Positions 27,273 to 37,819 of a stretch of 64,000 nt of DNA are shown piece after piece. A program made the position numbers and the translations under genes. Source of the stretch: Caenibius sp. WL (GTDB lineage Bacteria; Pseudomonadota; Alphaproteobacteria; Sphingomonadales; Sphingomonadaceae); assembly GCF_019803445.1 (NCBI RefSeq), contig NZ_CP081844.1:694501-758500 (forward strand), read 5' to 3'. Numbering within the stretch: the stretch's first letter is position 1; each line of letters begins with the position of its first letter. The notes beneath the pieces were generated by a model that was not told the DNA's origin, ran no database searches, and was given only the letters and a program-made list of their open reading frames with translations.

Positions 27273-28100
27273 ATGAGCCAAGCGATCCCGGTGTTCATCC
27301 TTTCGCTACCCGATGCCGCCGCGCGGCGAGCGCGGAGCGCGCGCCATCACGCGCGGTTGGGAATCGCCTGCACTATCATTGACGGGGTCGATGGCCGGCG
27401 GCTTGACGAAGCCGCGCGGCAGGCGGCGGTTGCGCCCGGGGTTTCGCTCTCGCCCAGCGAGATCGGCTGCCACCTCTCTCACGCCAGAGCATGGGAGGCG
27501 ATCGTCGCCAGTGGCGCGCCTTGCGGCGTGGTGCTGGAGGACGATGGCCTGATCGCCGCCCGCTTCGCCCCGCTCCTCCGCGAGGGGCTGCCGGTCGACC
27601 GGTTCGATTACCTGTTCCTCGATGTCGATGCCCACAACGAGTTGGGCCTCGTCGCCTACGACCGTGCCGACGCCCTGGCGCTCGGCCATGGCTTGTGCGC
27701 CTATACCCTGTCGGATGGGGGCGAGGGGGCGCATGCCTATGTCATTACCCGCACCGAGGCGCAGCGCCGACTGGCCGAGGCGGTGCCCCTGCGCGGGCCG
27801 GCGGACATCTACCATGTCCTGCCCTATCGCCCGAGAATGCGCGCGCTGGTCTCGCCCAAGGGGGCGTGGGTCGCGCCGACCAGTCTGGTTTCCTCAATCA
27901 CCGACCGGGCCGAGCCCGAAAGCCGCGTTCCGCTCCGTGCCCTGCGGCGCTGGGCGTTGTTCTACGATGTGGTCGATTGGCTGCGCGGGGATCTGCGCAA
28001 GAAGCAGCGCCGGATCGATGCCATGGTTGCCGAGGGCACCCTGCCCCCCGGGCATGACTGGCGGGCCATGCCCACCGGCCGCCGCATGCTGTTCGAATAA
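27273..28100 (+). CDS. glycosyltransferase family 25 (LPS biosynthesis type)
   Basis: 275 aa from the chosen start. 'IPVFILSLPDAAARRARSAR', then 'LSPSEIGCHLSHARAWEAI' and 'GVVLEDDGLIA' are the three landmarks of GT25 enzymes such as LgtB/LpsA, which add galactose or similar sugars to lipooligosaccharide; the EDD is the likely metal/nucleotide-sugar site. Upstream ATGs at 27237 and 27261 are possible starts, but similarity begins at SQAIPVF. It stands alone between the S9 peptidase (divergent) and thiC. Confidence 0.87.
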   Translation: MSQAIPVFILSLPDAAARRARSARHHARLGIACTIIDGVDGRRLDEAARQAAVAPGVSLSPSEIGCHLSHARAWEAIVASGAPCGVVLEDDGLIAARFAPLLREGLPVDRFDYLFLDVDAHNELGLVAYDRADALALGHGLCAYTLSDGGEGAHAYVITRTEAQRRLAEAVPLRGPADIYHVLPYRPRMRALVSPKGAWVAPTSLVSSITDRAEPESRVPLRALRRWALFYDVVDWLRGDLRKKQRRIDAMVAEGTLPPGHDWRAMPTGRRMLFE

Positions 28101-28146
28101 GCCGCAGGGCCGCACTGGACGGCGCGCGGGCGCTGGCGTAGAGTCA

Positions 28147-30145
<1,999 letters not shown>

Positions 30146-30189
30146 CGGCATCATCGTCTGTAGGGTGTAGATCTATCCGATGTACGATG

Positions 30190-30226
30190 GGGCGGATGGA
30201 GGGTTAAACCCCCATCCGCCCTTTTT
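30190..30226 (+). terminator. Rho-independent terminator of thiC
   Basis: GGGCGGAT-GG-(A)-GGG, loop TTAAA, then CCCCC-ATCCGCCC followed by TTTTT: a 13-bp stem with one bulge and a T-run, 45 bases after the thiC stop. Confidence 0.92.
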
Positions 30227-30275
30227 CGTGCTCGTGTCACTTGGAATGGCAAGCTGGGGCGCAATGCAAATGGCA

Positions 30276-30472
30276 GGCGATTGTATCGCTTGCCGATATT
30301 CCATTGCCAATACTCCATCCGCTCAGCCTGAGCCTGTCGAAGGCTGCGCGCAACGGCAGCCTCCCGCTCTGGAAAGCGCCTCGCCACACGTCTGGCGCGC
30401 AGCCTTCGACAGGCTCAGGCCGAACGGGTTTCGGTACCGGGGCCATTCACATTGGCAAACGATACAATCGCC
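30276..30472. repeat. nested palindromic element (REP-like), copy 1
   Basis: Two nested pairs of inverted arms. Outer pair: GGCGATTGTATCGCTTGCC (30276-30294) against GGCAAACGATACAATCGCC (30454-30472), one mismatch. Inner pair: 30324-30350 against 30396-30422, sharing the core GCCTGAGCCTGTCGAAGGC in opposite orientations. The inner core is a motif widely dispersed between genes in Proteobacteria. The arms could pair into a long hairpin or cruciform. It fills most of the 468-base gap between thiC and the DUF4440 gene; nothing coding is supported in the rest. Confidence 0.85.
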
Positions 30473-30613
30473 AATATTGACGATGGCGGTTCCTGGCACG
30501 AATTGGGCGCTCGTTTCGTTTGGGACGTTGCTCTTCCAGTTGGTTTGCGTTGAAACGCGAGATCGCCGAACAGTATGGGCGGCTCCACAGTGGCAGTGTA
30601 TGAACCAGAACCC

Positions 30614-31030
30614 ATGACCCAATCCCCCACCGACGAACTTGCCATTCGCGCCGCCCGCGCGGCATTCAACCGCGCTTTGGCGGCGGGCGATCTGGCGGGA
30701 GTTGCGGCGGTACTGGCGGAGAAGGCGGTGCTGATTGCGGGCACGGACAGTGCGATCCTTTCCGGGCGCAAGGCGCAACTGATGGTGTGGAAGCGCGATT
30801 TCACGGACGCGGGGCGGGCGGTCTATGAACGCCTGCCCGACACGATCACGCTTTCCCCCATCGGGCCGATGGCCATGGAGCATGGGCGCTGGCGCGGAGT
30901 GGCGCGGGGCAATGCCGCCGATTTCGCGGCGGGAACTTACACCGCCAAATGGCGCCGCCTGCGCGGCGCATGGGTGATCGAAGCCGAAATCTTCATGACC
31001 GGGGAATGCGGCGGGGCCTTCTTCCCCTGA
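30614..31030 (+). CDS. nuclear transport factor 2-like (DUF4440/SnoaL) protein
   Basis: 138 aa. The pattern 'AIRAARAAFNRALAAGDLAGVAAVLAEKAVLIAGTDS' and the C-terminal 'YTAKWRRLRGAWVIEAEIFM' fit the cone-shaped NTF2-like fold of DUF4440 proteins, which includes small-molecule isomerases and many binders without known activity. Start at 30614; the frame upstream is open but has no family-like sequence. Confidence 0.8.
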   Translation: MTQSPTDELAIRAARAAFNRALAAGDLAGVAAVLAEKAVLIAGTDSAILSGRKAQLMVWKRDFTDAGRAVYERLPDTITLSPIGPMAMEHGRWRGVARGNAADFAAGTYTAKWRRLRGAWVIEAEIFMTGECGGAFFP

Positions 31031-31094
31031 CCGGGAATGGGCGTATGCTTGTGCCCGCCTGCCCCTGCGGTTAGCCTTTCGCGCCGCATCGTCG

Positions 31095-31526
31095 ATGGAG
31101 GTGTGCATGGCGAAGGACAGACCCAGGCTGCTTTCGGGCGACAATCCGCAAATCCCCAAGGGAGAAGGCGATGGGTCGGTGCAGGCCTATATCGCCGCGG
31201 TGCCGGGGTGGAAGCAGGCGGTGTGCCGCCGGATCGATGCGATCGTGACGCAACAGGTCCCCGGCGTGCGCAAGGCGGTGAAGTGGAATTCGCCTCTCTA
31301 CGGCGCGCCGGACGGGCCACCGGGAACGTGGTTCCTCAGCTATCATTGCTTCACCCATTATGTGAAAGTCACCTTCTTCCGGGGTGCGGCGCTCGATCCC
31401 GTGCCGCCGGGCGCATCGAAGCACCCGGCAGTGCGCTACTACGATATTCGCGAAGGGGCGTTGGACGAAGCGCAGTTTACCGCCTGGGTGGAGCAGGCCA
31501 GCCGCCTGCCGGGCGAGAAAATGTGA
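31095..31526 (+). CDS. DUF1801 domain protein
   Basis: 143 aa. 'VQAYIAAVPGWKQAVCRRID' followed by 'VRKAVKWNSPLYGA', 'YHCFTHYVKVTFFRGAALDP' and 'YDIREGALDEAQFTAWV' are typical of DUF1801 (YdhG-like) proteins, small cytoplasmic proteins of unknown function. ATG at 31095 or 31107 may start it. Confidence 0.82.
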   Translation: MEVCMAKDRPRLLSGDNPQIPKGEGDGSVQAYIAAVPGWKQAVCRRIDAIVTQQVPGVRKAVKWNSPLYGAPDGPPGTWFLSYHCFTHYVKVTFFRGAALDPVPPGASKHPAVRYYDIREGALDEAQFTAWVEQASRLPGEKM

Positions 31527-31664
31527 GGGCGCAGGCAGGACGCGCGGGTCACGGGAACGGAGTGCCGCACAGGCCGTTGCTTTCTCATGACCGTTCGCTC
31601 GCGGCGGGCGCACCGCCGATCATCCGGCCCCACGTGGGGCGCGGATCGGGCGTAAGGAGCGAAA

Positions 31665-32120
31665 ATGATGAAAAGGTTTGCCTTGATCCCGCTTGCCGCC
31701 GCGACTCTCGTTCTCGGCGGCTGTGCCACTGACGGCTACGGTTACGGTGATAGCGGCGGCTGGGGCTATTACGACCGCGACTATTACGGGCGTCACGGCA
31801 GTTACGACTGGAACCGGCCCGATCCCCGCTATGGCGGCTATTATGCCGACAACTACTATCGCAGCGACCGCCGCTATCGTGAACGCCGCCTGTCGCGGGA
31901 CGAGCGGATCTATCGTGGGCGCGATGGGCGCTATTACTGCCGCCGGTCGGATGGCACCACCGGGCTGATTATCGGCGGCGTGGCAGGCGGCGTGCTCGGC
32001 AATATCATCGCGCCGGGCGATTCCAAAACCATCGGCACCGTGCTAGGCGCGGCGGGTGGGGCGATCCTCGGCCACAGTGCCGACCGTGGCCGCAAGAGCG
32101 ACGATTTCCGCTGCCGCTAA
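31665..32120 (+). CDS. glycine-zipper (2TM) lipoprotein
   Basis: 151 aa. Lipoprotein signal with lipobox 'LGGC', a Tyr/Gly/Arg-rich stretch (residues ~22-85), then a glycine-zipper helical hairpin 'GLIIGGVAGGVLGNIIAPG' and 'TVLGAAGGAILGH'. Such proteins are outer-membrane or periplasmic lipoproteins of the Rick_17kDa/YMGG class, role unclear. A GGAGCG ribosome-binding site precedes ATGATG. Confidence 0.85.
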   Translation: MMKRFALIPLAAATLVLGGCATDGYGYGDSGGWGYYDRDYYGRHGSYDWNRPDPRYGGYYADNYYRSDRRYRERRLSRDERIYRGRDGRYYCRRSDGTTGLIIGGVAGGVLGNIIAPGDSKTIGTVLGAAGGAILGHSADRGRKSDDFRCR

Positions 32121-32249
32121 AATAAAGAGCGAACGTGTCGATACAGGCCCGCCGGCTCACGCCGGTAGGGCCTGTGTCCCTCATGGCGTTGACAAACGAT
32201 GCTCGAAATAAGAACATAAAGTGAACATATTTCGATTCGGAGAGCCCTC

Positions 32250-32984
32250 GTGCGTCCGCCGCTCCTTGCCTTGCCACCGCATGCCTTGCTCTATGTGATG
32301 ATCAAGCCGCCGCTCGCGCCGCGCGATGCCTGCGTTGCCTGCCGCAAGGCGCTGGGCATCAATCCGCATTACGCGGCCAACCGCTTCCATTGCACCATGC
32401 TCCCGCTCGGGCGGTGGGACGCGTGGCCGGATGCGCGGCTGGCCACGCTGATCGCCGCGCTGAGCGGGTTCGCGTTCGATCCGTTTTTCGCGGTGTTCGA
32501 CCGGGTGGCCTATGGCGCGAAAAAGCATGCGACGCTCAGGCCGCGCCGGGGGCTGCGCGCACCGGCACGGTTTCACGCGGCGCTGCGCGATCATCTGGCG
32601 GCGGTGGGTATCGCCCCCGCCGCGACAGAGAAGGCGGATGCGGGGAAGAAGGCGCATTTTCAGATGCATCTGACTCTCGCCTATCGAGGGCCGCATCCGG
32701 GCGGCGGCACGGGCACGGTGGCGATCGATCCCATCGGCTGGTGGGTGGACGAATTCCAGCTCGTCTGCAGTATTCACGGCAGCAGCCAGCATGAAGTGCT
32801 GGGCCGCTGGCCGCTGATCGCGCAGCAGGAATGGCTGCCGCTGGGCGATCCGCTGTTCCGCCCGCATTGCCCCGGGCCCGAGGGCGCGGGGACGGTGCGC
32901 GCGGCAGAGCGGGCGATGTCCCGTGCGGCACCAACGGTACAGACGGGGCTGGCATGGGATATCCCGGCGGAGCGGGCCGCATGA
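32250..32984 (+). CDS. 2'-5' RNA ligase family protein (2H phosphoesterase)
   Basis: 244 aa with the two H-x-T/S motifs of the 2H phosphoesterase fold: 'HCTM' near residue 47 and 'HLTL' near residue 143. Family members act on 2',3'-cyclic or 2'-5' phosphodiester RNA ends. GTG start with GGAGAG upstream. The last ~45 residues are low in similarity and may be a disordered tail. Confidence 0.83.
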   Translation: MRPPLLALPPHALLYVMIKPPLAPRDACVACRKALGINPHYAANRFHCTMLPLGRWDAWPDARLATLIAALSGFAFDPFFAVFDRVAYGAKKHATLRPRRGLRAPARFHAALRDHLAAVGIAPAATEKADAGKKAHFQMHLTLAYRGPHPGGGTGTVAIDPIGWWVDEFQLVCSIHGSSQHEVLGRWPLIAQQEWLPLGDPLFRPHCPGPEGAGTVRAAERAMSRAAPTVQTGLAWDIPAERAA

Positions 32985-33153
32985 CGCCCGCCCTGGCAAT
33001 TGCGCCATCGAACAGGCGCGCGCGGGCCGGTGCGGATTTGTCCGGCCTTATCACGCAGAATTACAGAATTTTCCCATTGTCCGGCCCCGCGTGCTGGGGC
33101 ACATCGGCGCCACCGGCCGGACTTTGGCGGCCAGACTTTTGGGGAGTTTCCAC

Positions 33154-34005
33154 GTGCGTCTTTTCCGTCTTTCACTGGGGCTCCTGCCCGCCGCGATGCT
33201 GCTTGCCGCCGGAACGGCGCATGCCGGGACGTGCGAGGATTCCTTCACCAAAAAAGGCAATATCCTTTCGGGCATGACATTCACCGCCGTCGTCACCGTG
33301 GCCGATCTGCCGCCGCCGGTGGCGATTCGCCAGATGCGCGGGATCGTGGCCGCCAAGGGCTACGACATCATGGCCGACGAGGCCGATTACGGCACGATGC
33401 TGATCGAACAGCCGATGACGGGCAAAGCCCGCGCGTTCCCGATCACGATCAACGCCACGCAGACCAGCGGCATCGGCACGGTGGTGATGGAAGCCAAGCT
33501 GCGCGCGGGGCAAACCACCAAGGCCGATCTGGCGATGGCGGAAATGTGCGCCATGCTCAACCAGGTGAAGGGCGGCAAGGCGGGCGTGGCCGCAGCCAGG
33601 GCGGGGGCCACGGCCACCACGGTCGCCGCCGCCCCGGTCAAGATGGACGCGCAGAGCTTTTCGCAGCAGGTTTCCAAGGATACCGAACGCAATCCCGCGG
33701 CCGTGCTTACCCGTTACAAGGGCAAGCAATTCACCATCACCGGTTCGGTCGATCAGGTGGTCAAGGATGGCGAACGCTTCCGCGTGGATTTCAAAGTGCT
33801 GGCGCCGTGGGAAGAAGCGATCCGCCTGCCTAACGCCGCTCCGTTCAAGACGGATGTGGTGTGCTACATGGCGCCGGGACAAGCCGGGTTCTCGCTTCAG
33901 CTCAAGCCGGGCAAAGGCATCTGGCTGACCGGCACGGTGGTCGATTTCAACCAGCACCGCCATGTCATCTGGCTGGAAGATTGCCGTAACGCCAAGACGG
34001 GCTAG
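33154..34005 (+). CDS. secreted protein with OB-fold (tRNA_anti-like) domain, function unknown
   Basis: 283 aa. Signal peptide 'FRLSLGLLPAAMLLAAGTAHA'; a middle region of about 130 residues I do not recognise; then an OB-fold-like stretch 'RYKGKQFTITGSVDQVVKDG' to 'GKGIWLTGTVVDFNQHRHVIWLEDC', as in tRNA_anti-like domains of secreted bacterial proteins. Translation starts at GTG 33154 with GGGGAG upstream; longer upstream reading is not supported. Next in line is a lipoprotein gene. Confidence 0.7.
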   Translation: MRLFRLSLGLLPAAMLLAAGTAHAGTCEDSFTKKGNILSGMTFTAVVTVADLPPPVAIRQMRGIVAAKGYDIMADEADYGTMLIEQPMTGKARAFPITINATQTSGIGTVVMEAKLRAGQTTKADLAMAEMCAMLNQVKGGKAGVAAARAGATATTVAAAPVKMDAQSFSQQVSKDTERNPAAVLTRYKGKQFTITGSVDQVVKDGERFRVDFKVLAPWEEAIRLPNAAPFKTDVVCYMAPGQAGFSLQLKPGKGIWLTGTVVDFNQHRHVIWLEDCRNAKTG

Positions 34006-34077
34006 GTTCGCGCCAGAGTATCCGGGGGCGCCGGCCTGCCCTGCGCCTTTCCGCCTTTTCGAATAGGGAGAGTTCCG

Positions 34078-34680
34078 ATGCCGTTTTCTGCCGATCGTTC
34101 TGCCCCTGCGCGTTGGGCGCTGGCGGCGCTGGCCCCGCTGGCACTGGCCGCATGCCAGAACGAGGGGCGCGTCCATTCCGCGCCCAAGGAAGCCTACAAG
34201 CCGGGCGGATGGGCCATCGCGCCCGAACTGACCAGGCTGGAATGGGGCAAGGCGGAAAACCGCAAGGCGTGCGCGCCGCTCGTCTTCACCGACAGCGCGG
34301 GGGCCACGATCAACGCGCGCCCGGCGGAATTTTCCGGCGGTTGGGCGATCGCGTTCGACCTGCCCGGCCTGCGCAGCGCCTATGGCGTGGCGGGCACCGG
34401 CCTCTTGCGGGACGACGACTTGGACAGCGCGCAGGAGAAGGAGCGCAAGCTCAGAGCGCAATGGCCCTATTTCCGCGAACTTCCGGGCCTGCCGCAAGCG
34501 TCCTACGCCGGGTACGGCCTTCAGGGGGCCAAGCCCTATCCGACCGACAATCCCGAAGGAACCGGGCTGGATTCGCTCGCCTACGTCCGCGTCGGGGGGC
34601 AGAAATGCCTCTACAACGTATGGAGCAAACTCGGCCGCGATCATCTGGAAGCGCTGCTGGATTCCCTGCGGATGCTGTGA
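34078..34680 (+). CDS. hypothetical lipoprotein
   Basis: 200 aa, signal peptide with lipobox 'LALAAC' (Cys near residue 26), so probably lipid-anchored. The mature part contains 'GGWAIAPELTRLEWGKAENR' and a repeated 'GGWAIAFDLPGL', then a Tyr/Gly-rich end. I do not recognise a family. AGGGAGAG precedes the ATG. Confidence 0.72.
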   Translation: MPFSADRSAPARWALAALAPLALAACQNEGRVHSAPKEAYKPGGWAIAPELTRLEWGKAENRKACAPLVFTDSAGATINARPAEFSGGWAIAFDLPGLRSAYGVAGTGLLRDDDLDSAQEKERKLRAQWPYFRELPGLPQASYAGYGLQGAKPYPTDNPEGTGLDSLAYVRVGGQKCLYNVWSKLGRDHLEALLDSLRML

Positions 34681-34750
34681 GGGCGGGGCTGGCTGGCATG
34701 GCGAGGGGGTGAGCGGCTGGAGTGGCCCAGCAGCGCCATTGCCCACGCCC

Positions 34751-34930
34751 GTTCGGCCTGAGCCTGTCGAAGGCCGCGCGCTGACATTTGCCCGATCAAC
34801 TTCGCCAATTTGATATCGCGCCATGCGCTGATGCAATGGCGGTATAGTCGCATCGTTCAGAAGGTTAAGTCTGGAAGGCTATTGTGTGCGGCCAAGGTGG
34901 CGCGCGGCCTTCGACAGGCTCAGGCCGAAC
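34751..34930. repeat. paired inverted repeat (REP-like), copy 2
   Basis: A perfect 30-base inverted repeat: 34751-34780 (GTTCGGCCTGAGCCTGTCGA...) and its exact reverse complement at 34901-34930, separated by 120 bases. The core equals that of the element near 30.3 kb, about 4.4 kb away, but the spacer differs. Confidence 0.9.
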
Positions 34931-35293
34931 GGGGGGGTAGTGACTTATGCCCGCCTTCCACCCTGTGCGGTCGAATATGGAGTGAGCTGGCGGCCTTCCG
35001 CAAACCCCTTTCCTACACCTGCGAAATCTGCCCTAACCTGCCGGATGACGCAGCATGGAAAACCCTCTGCCCGCGCCCGGGAATCCGGGCCGCTCTCGCC
35101 GATGCAAAGCGGCAATATGATACCGGCTCGAAAAGTCACACCCGATAATCTGCTCACCCCTGCTTTTGCGGGGATAAGGCGGGTGCGGCGCGCGCACTTT
35201 CGGGCCGTTCTGCGTCAACCTGCCCGGCCCTTCCGCGCCTTGCGCGGACCTCTGCGACGTGTAGCCTGCCGCGATGACGGGCAGGCGCGGTCC
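34931..35293. other. non-coding stretch, nothing recognised
   Basis: After the repeat, about 360 bases up to the PhnA-like gene hold no reading frame resembling a known family, no tRNA and no clear terminator. With the repeat this makes a 613-base gap, long for this compact chromosome, suggesting a decayed gene or a repeat landing site. Confidence 0.5.
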
Positions 35294-35602
35294 TCAGCGT
35301 TTCTTCACGAATTCCGCGCGCAGGACGAGGCCCTTGATGCCCGGATACTTGCAGTCAATTTCCTGCGGATCGCCGGTCAGCCGGATCGACTTGATCAGCG
35401 TGCCCTGCTTCAGCGTCTGCCCCGCGCCCTTGACGTCGAGATCCTTGATCAGCGTCACCTGATCGCCGTCCTGCAGCAGATTGCCCACCGCGTCGCGCAC
35501 TTCCACGGTCTGCGCCGCGGCCTGCTTCGCCGCGAGTTCGGATGCGGGCATCCATTCGCCGCTTTCTTCGTCGAATACGTAGTCTTCGTCGCTGCCGGAC
35601 AT
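35294..35602 (-). CDS. PhnA-like protein (YjdM C-terminal domain), zinc ribbon absent
   Basis: 102 aa. The C-terminal KOW-like domain 'VRDAVGNLLQDGDQVTLIKD' to 'GLVLRAEFVKKR' matches PhnA/YjdM. The usual N-terminal zinc ribbon with two Cys pairs is missing; in its place is 'DYVFDEESGEWMPASELAAK'. PhnA genes were named for proximity to phosphonate genes, but the role is uncertain and no phosphonate gene is near here. Start at 35602; the open frame upstream is low-complexity. Confidence 0.85.
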   Translation of the reverse strand: MSGSDEDYVFDEESGEWMPASELAAKQAAAQTVEVRDAVGNLLQDGDQVTLIKDLDVKGAGQTLKQGTLIKSIRLTGDPQEIDCKYPGIKGLVLRAEFVKKR

Positions 35603-35686
35603 CGGAAATCTCCTCGTTCGCCCGGGGGCGGGCCGTCCGGGCGCTATGTCAGGCGCGGCCCCATGCCGCAAGGGCGACGGCGGTTA

Positions 35687-36136
35687 TCAGGGGGCCGGTC
35701 CGCCCTTGTCCTCCGCGATCTGGGCCATCACTTGCGCGGCTGTCTTGCGCACGGTGGATTCGGCGAAGCTGTAGTAGGCAGGCTGTTCGTCGACGAAAAT
35801 CTCGCTGGTCAGCGCCATGTCGCCGGGATCGGCAAAGAAGCCCACCGGGCAGGCATAGGTCCCTTCCGGCTTGTAGTAATAGAACAGGTGCGTGCCGCAT
35901 CGCCCGCAAAAGCCACGCTCCGCCCAGGCGGAGGAGGGATAGCGCACCACGTGCTCCGCCCCGTCGATATCCAGTGCCGTGCCCGCCGGAAACGACAGGA
36001 ACGGCCCACCGCCCCACTGGCGGCACATCACGCAATGGCACGCGTCGAGATGGCGGGCGGTGGGGGTGGCGCGCATATGGACGGCGCCGCACAGGCAGCG
36101 GCCTTCGATCGGGGGAATGATGGAATGGCTGGTCAT
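35687..36136 (-). CDS. GFA family protein (Mss4-like zinc fold)
   Basis: 149 aa with the zinc-binding cysteines of the glutathione-dependent formaldehyde-activating (GFA) family: 'GRCLCGAVH', 'CHCVMCRQWGGGPFLSF' and 'RGFCGRCGTHLFYYY'. Most members are not true formaldehyde enzymes, so activity is left open. Divergent from the next gene. Confidence 0.88.
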   Translation of the reverse strand: MTSHSIIPPIEGRCLCGAVHMRATPTARHLDACHCVMCRQWGGGPFLSFPAGTALDIDGAEHVVRYPSSAWAERGFCGRCGTHLFYYYKPEGTYACPVGFFADPGDMALTSEIFVDEQPAYYSFAESTVRKTAAQVMAQIAEDKGGPAP

Positions 36137-36246
36137 GCAGGCCTCGTGCGGCGGGGACGCCGCACTATTGCGCCGGTGCGGGATGATGGCAAGTGGGGGC
36201 AGGCGCGGGCTTGCGCCGCAGGCGGCGCGGCGGCATCATTGCGGCC

Positions 36247-36747
36247 ATGATCGATATTCTTGCACTCCGCGCCGCATCCCTGCCCGCCCGCCGCGCTGCC
36301 GGGCTCGCTCTTGCGCTTGCCGCCGCGGCCGCGCTTGCCGCCTGCCAGCAGGGTTCGGGCCCGGCCAATGTGCCGGGCAACGCGCAGGACAACCACCCTT
36401 ATGACGGGATTGGCGATGGCGAAGTGCTGCATTTCACCGGCACCGAACCGTTCTGGGGCGGGCAGGCCAAGGGATCGGTGCTGATTTACACCACCCCGGA
36501 AAACCCCGATGGGGAAACGATCACCGTCGCCCGGTTCGCCGGGCGCAACGGCATTTCGCTGACCGGCAAGCTCGACGGGCAGGCTTTTGGCATGGCGGTG
36601 ACGCCGGGCGAATGCAGCGATGGCATGTCGGACCGGACCTATCCTTTCACGGTCACGCTGCGGATCGGGCCGCAGGGCGAAGGCGAATTGCGCAGCGGAT
36701 GCGCCTGGACGGACAAGCACCGCTTCACCGGGCCGGAAAATCCCTGA
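36247..36747 (+). CDS. COG3650-like lipoprotein
   Basis: 166 aa, lipoprotein signal with lipobox 'LAAC'. Mature part has 'LHFTGTEPFWGGQAKGSVL' and 'CSDGMSDRTYPFTVTLRIG', a pattern of small envelope proteins in the COG3650/META-like group, usually with a conserved GTEPFW and a Cys pair. Role unknown. Start at 36247, as the residues upstream are Arg-rich and not signal-like. Confidence 0.75.
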   Translation: MIDILALRAASLPARRAAGLALALAAAAALAACQQGSGPANVPGNAQDNHPYDGIGDGEVLHFTGTEPFWGGQAKGSVLIYTTPENPDGETITVARFAGRNGISLTGKLDGQAFGMAVTPGECSDGMSDRTYPFTVTLRIGPQGEGELRSGCAWTDKHRFTGPENP

Positions 36748-36813
36748 CCGGCGCGGCCATAGGAGAAGGGAAAAAGGATATCGCCCCTGTTCGGCCCGCG
36801 TGGCCATCCCCAT

Positions 36814-37629
36814 ATGGCGGGCATGACTGAAACCGCCGCACCCGCAACCCAGCCCAGCCTCTATATCCCGCATGGCGGTGGCCCCTGCTTCTTCATGCCC
36901 GATCCCACAGGCATGTGGCGCAAGATGGAAACCTATCTCCGGTCGCTTCCCGCCAGTCTGCCGGAAACGCCGCGTGCGATCCTGCTGGTTTCCGCCCATT
37001 GGGAAACGCGCGGCTTTGCCTTCACCGGCGGGGAACGGCCGGGGCTGATTTACGATTATTACGGCTTTCCGCCGCACACATACGAACTGACCTATCCGGC
37101 GCCGGGCGCGCCCGCGCTGGCGGAACGGGCCGCCGGGCTGCTGCGCGGGGCGGGGCTTCCCGCCACGGTCGATCCCGATCACGGGTTCGATCACGGGATG
37201 TTCATTCCGCTGAAAGTGGCGTTTCCCGATGCCGATGTTCCGGTGGTGGAAATGTCGCTCGACGCCAGTCTCGATCCGGCGCTGCATCTCGCCGCCGGGC
37301 GGGCGCTGGCCACCTTGCGCGAGGAAGGCGTGCTGGTGATCGGATCGGGCATGAGCTTCCACAACATGGCCGTGATGCGCAATCCCGCGCTGGCCGCCTA
37401 TTCGACCGATTTCGACCGCTGGCTGGGCACCGCCGTTGCCGCGCCCGCCGGGGAGCGGGCGGCGCTGCTGGCGCAGTGGCTGCAAGCGCCCAACGCGCGC
37501 CATAGCCACCCGCGCGAGGAACATCTGCTGCCGCTGATGGTGGCGGCGGGCGCTTCCGGCGCGGCGGGCACGCTGGATTACAGCGAATCCATGATGGGCA
37601 GCGCGATTTCCGCCTATCGCTTCGCCTGA
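36814..37629 (+). CDS. DODA-type class III extradiol ring-cleavage dioxygenase family protein
   Basis: 271 aa (or 268 from ATG 36823). Metal-ligand and catalytic His motifs of the LigB/DODA family are present: 'IPHGGGPCFF', 'LVSAHWETRGFAF', 'DHGFDHGMFIPL' and 'HSHPREEHLLPLM'. Such enzymes, including E. coli YgiD, open catechol-type rings such as DOPA using a divalent metal. No aromatic catabolic genes lie nearby, so the substrate is unknown. Confidence 0.9.
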   Translation: MAGMTETAAPATQPSLYIPHGGGPCFFMPDPTGMWRKMETYLRSLPASLPETPRAILLVSAHWETRGFAFTGGERPGLIYDYYGFPPHTYELTYPAPGAPALAERAAGLLRGAGLPATVDPDHGFDHGMFIPLKVAFPDADVPVVEMSLDASLDPALHLAAGRALATLREEGVLVIGSGMSFHNMAVMRNPALAAYSTDFDRWLGTAVAAPAGERAALLAQWLQAPNARHSHPREEHLLPLMVAAGASGAAGTLDYSESMMGSAISAYRFA

Positions 37630-37819
37630 CGGGGCCGGGCCCGCCGCCATGATCGGCAACGGTCTGGACCGGCATTCCGTCTATCCGCAGGGTTGTTCGG
37701 CCGGGACAGATACTAAAAGCGGGCAATAAAGAGTCTGTTCGGCACCATATTTAAATCATGACTTTGTGAATTCGTAAAAATGAATTAACTTTCCCACCTC
37801 ACATTGGGGAGAGGGGAAG

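Noticed and set aside
30276-30472. CRISPR array
   Set aside because: The repeats are inverted pairs, not direct repeats with regular spacers; no cas gene is in the window.
33172-34836. Minus-strand open frame of 554 codons
   Set aside because: Antisense to the OB-fold and lipoprotein genes, both with signal peptides and ribosome-binding sites; no recognisable domain.
36133-37659. Minus-strand open frame of 508 codons
   Set aside because: Antisense to the COG3650-like lipoprotein and the DODA-type dioxygenase, which have clear motifs.
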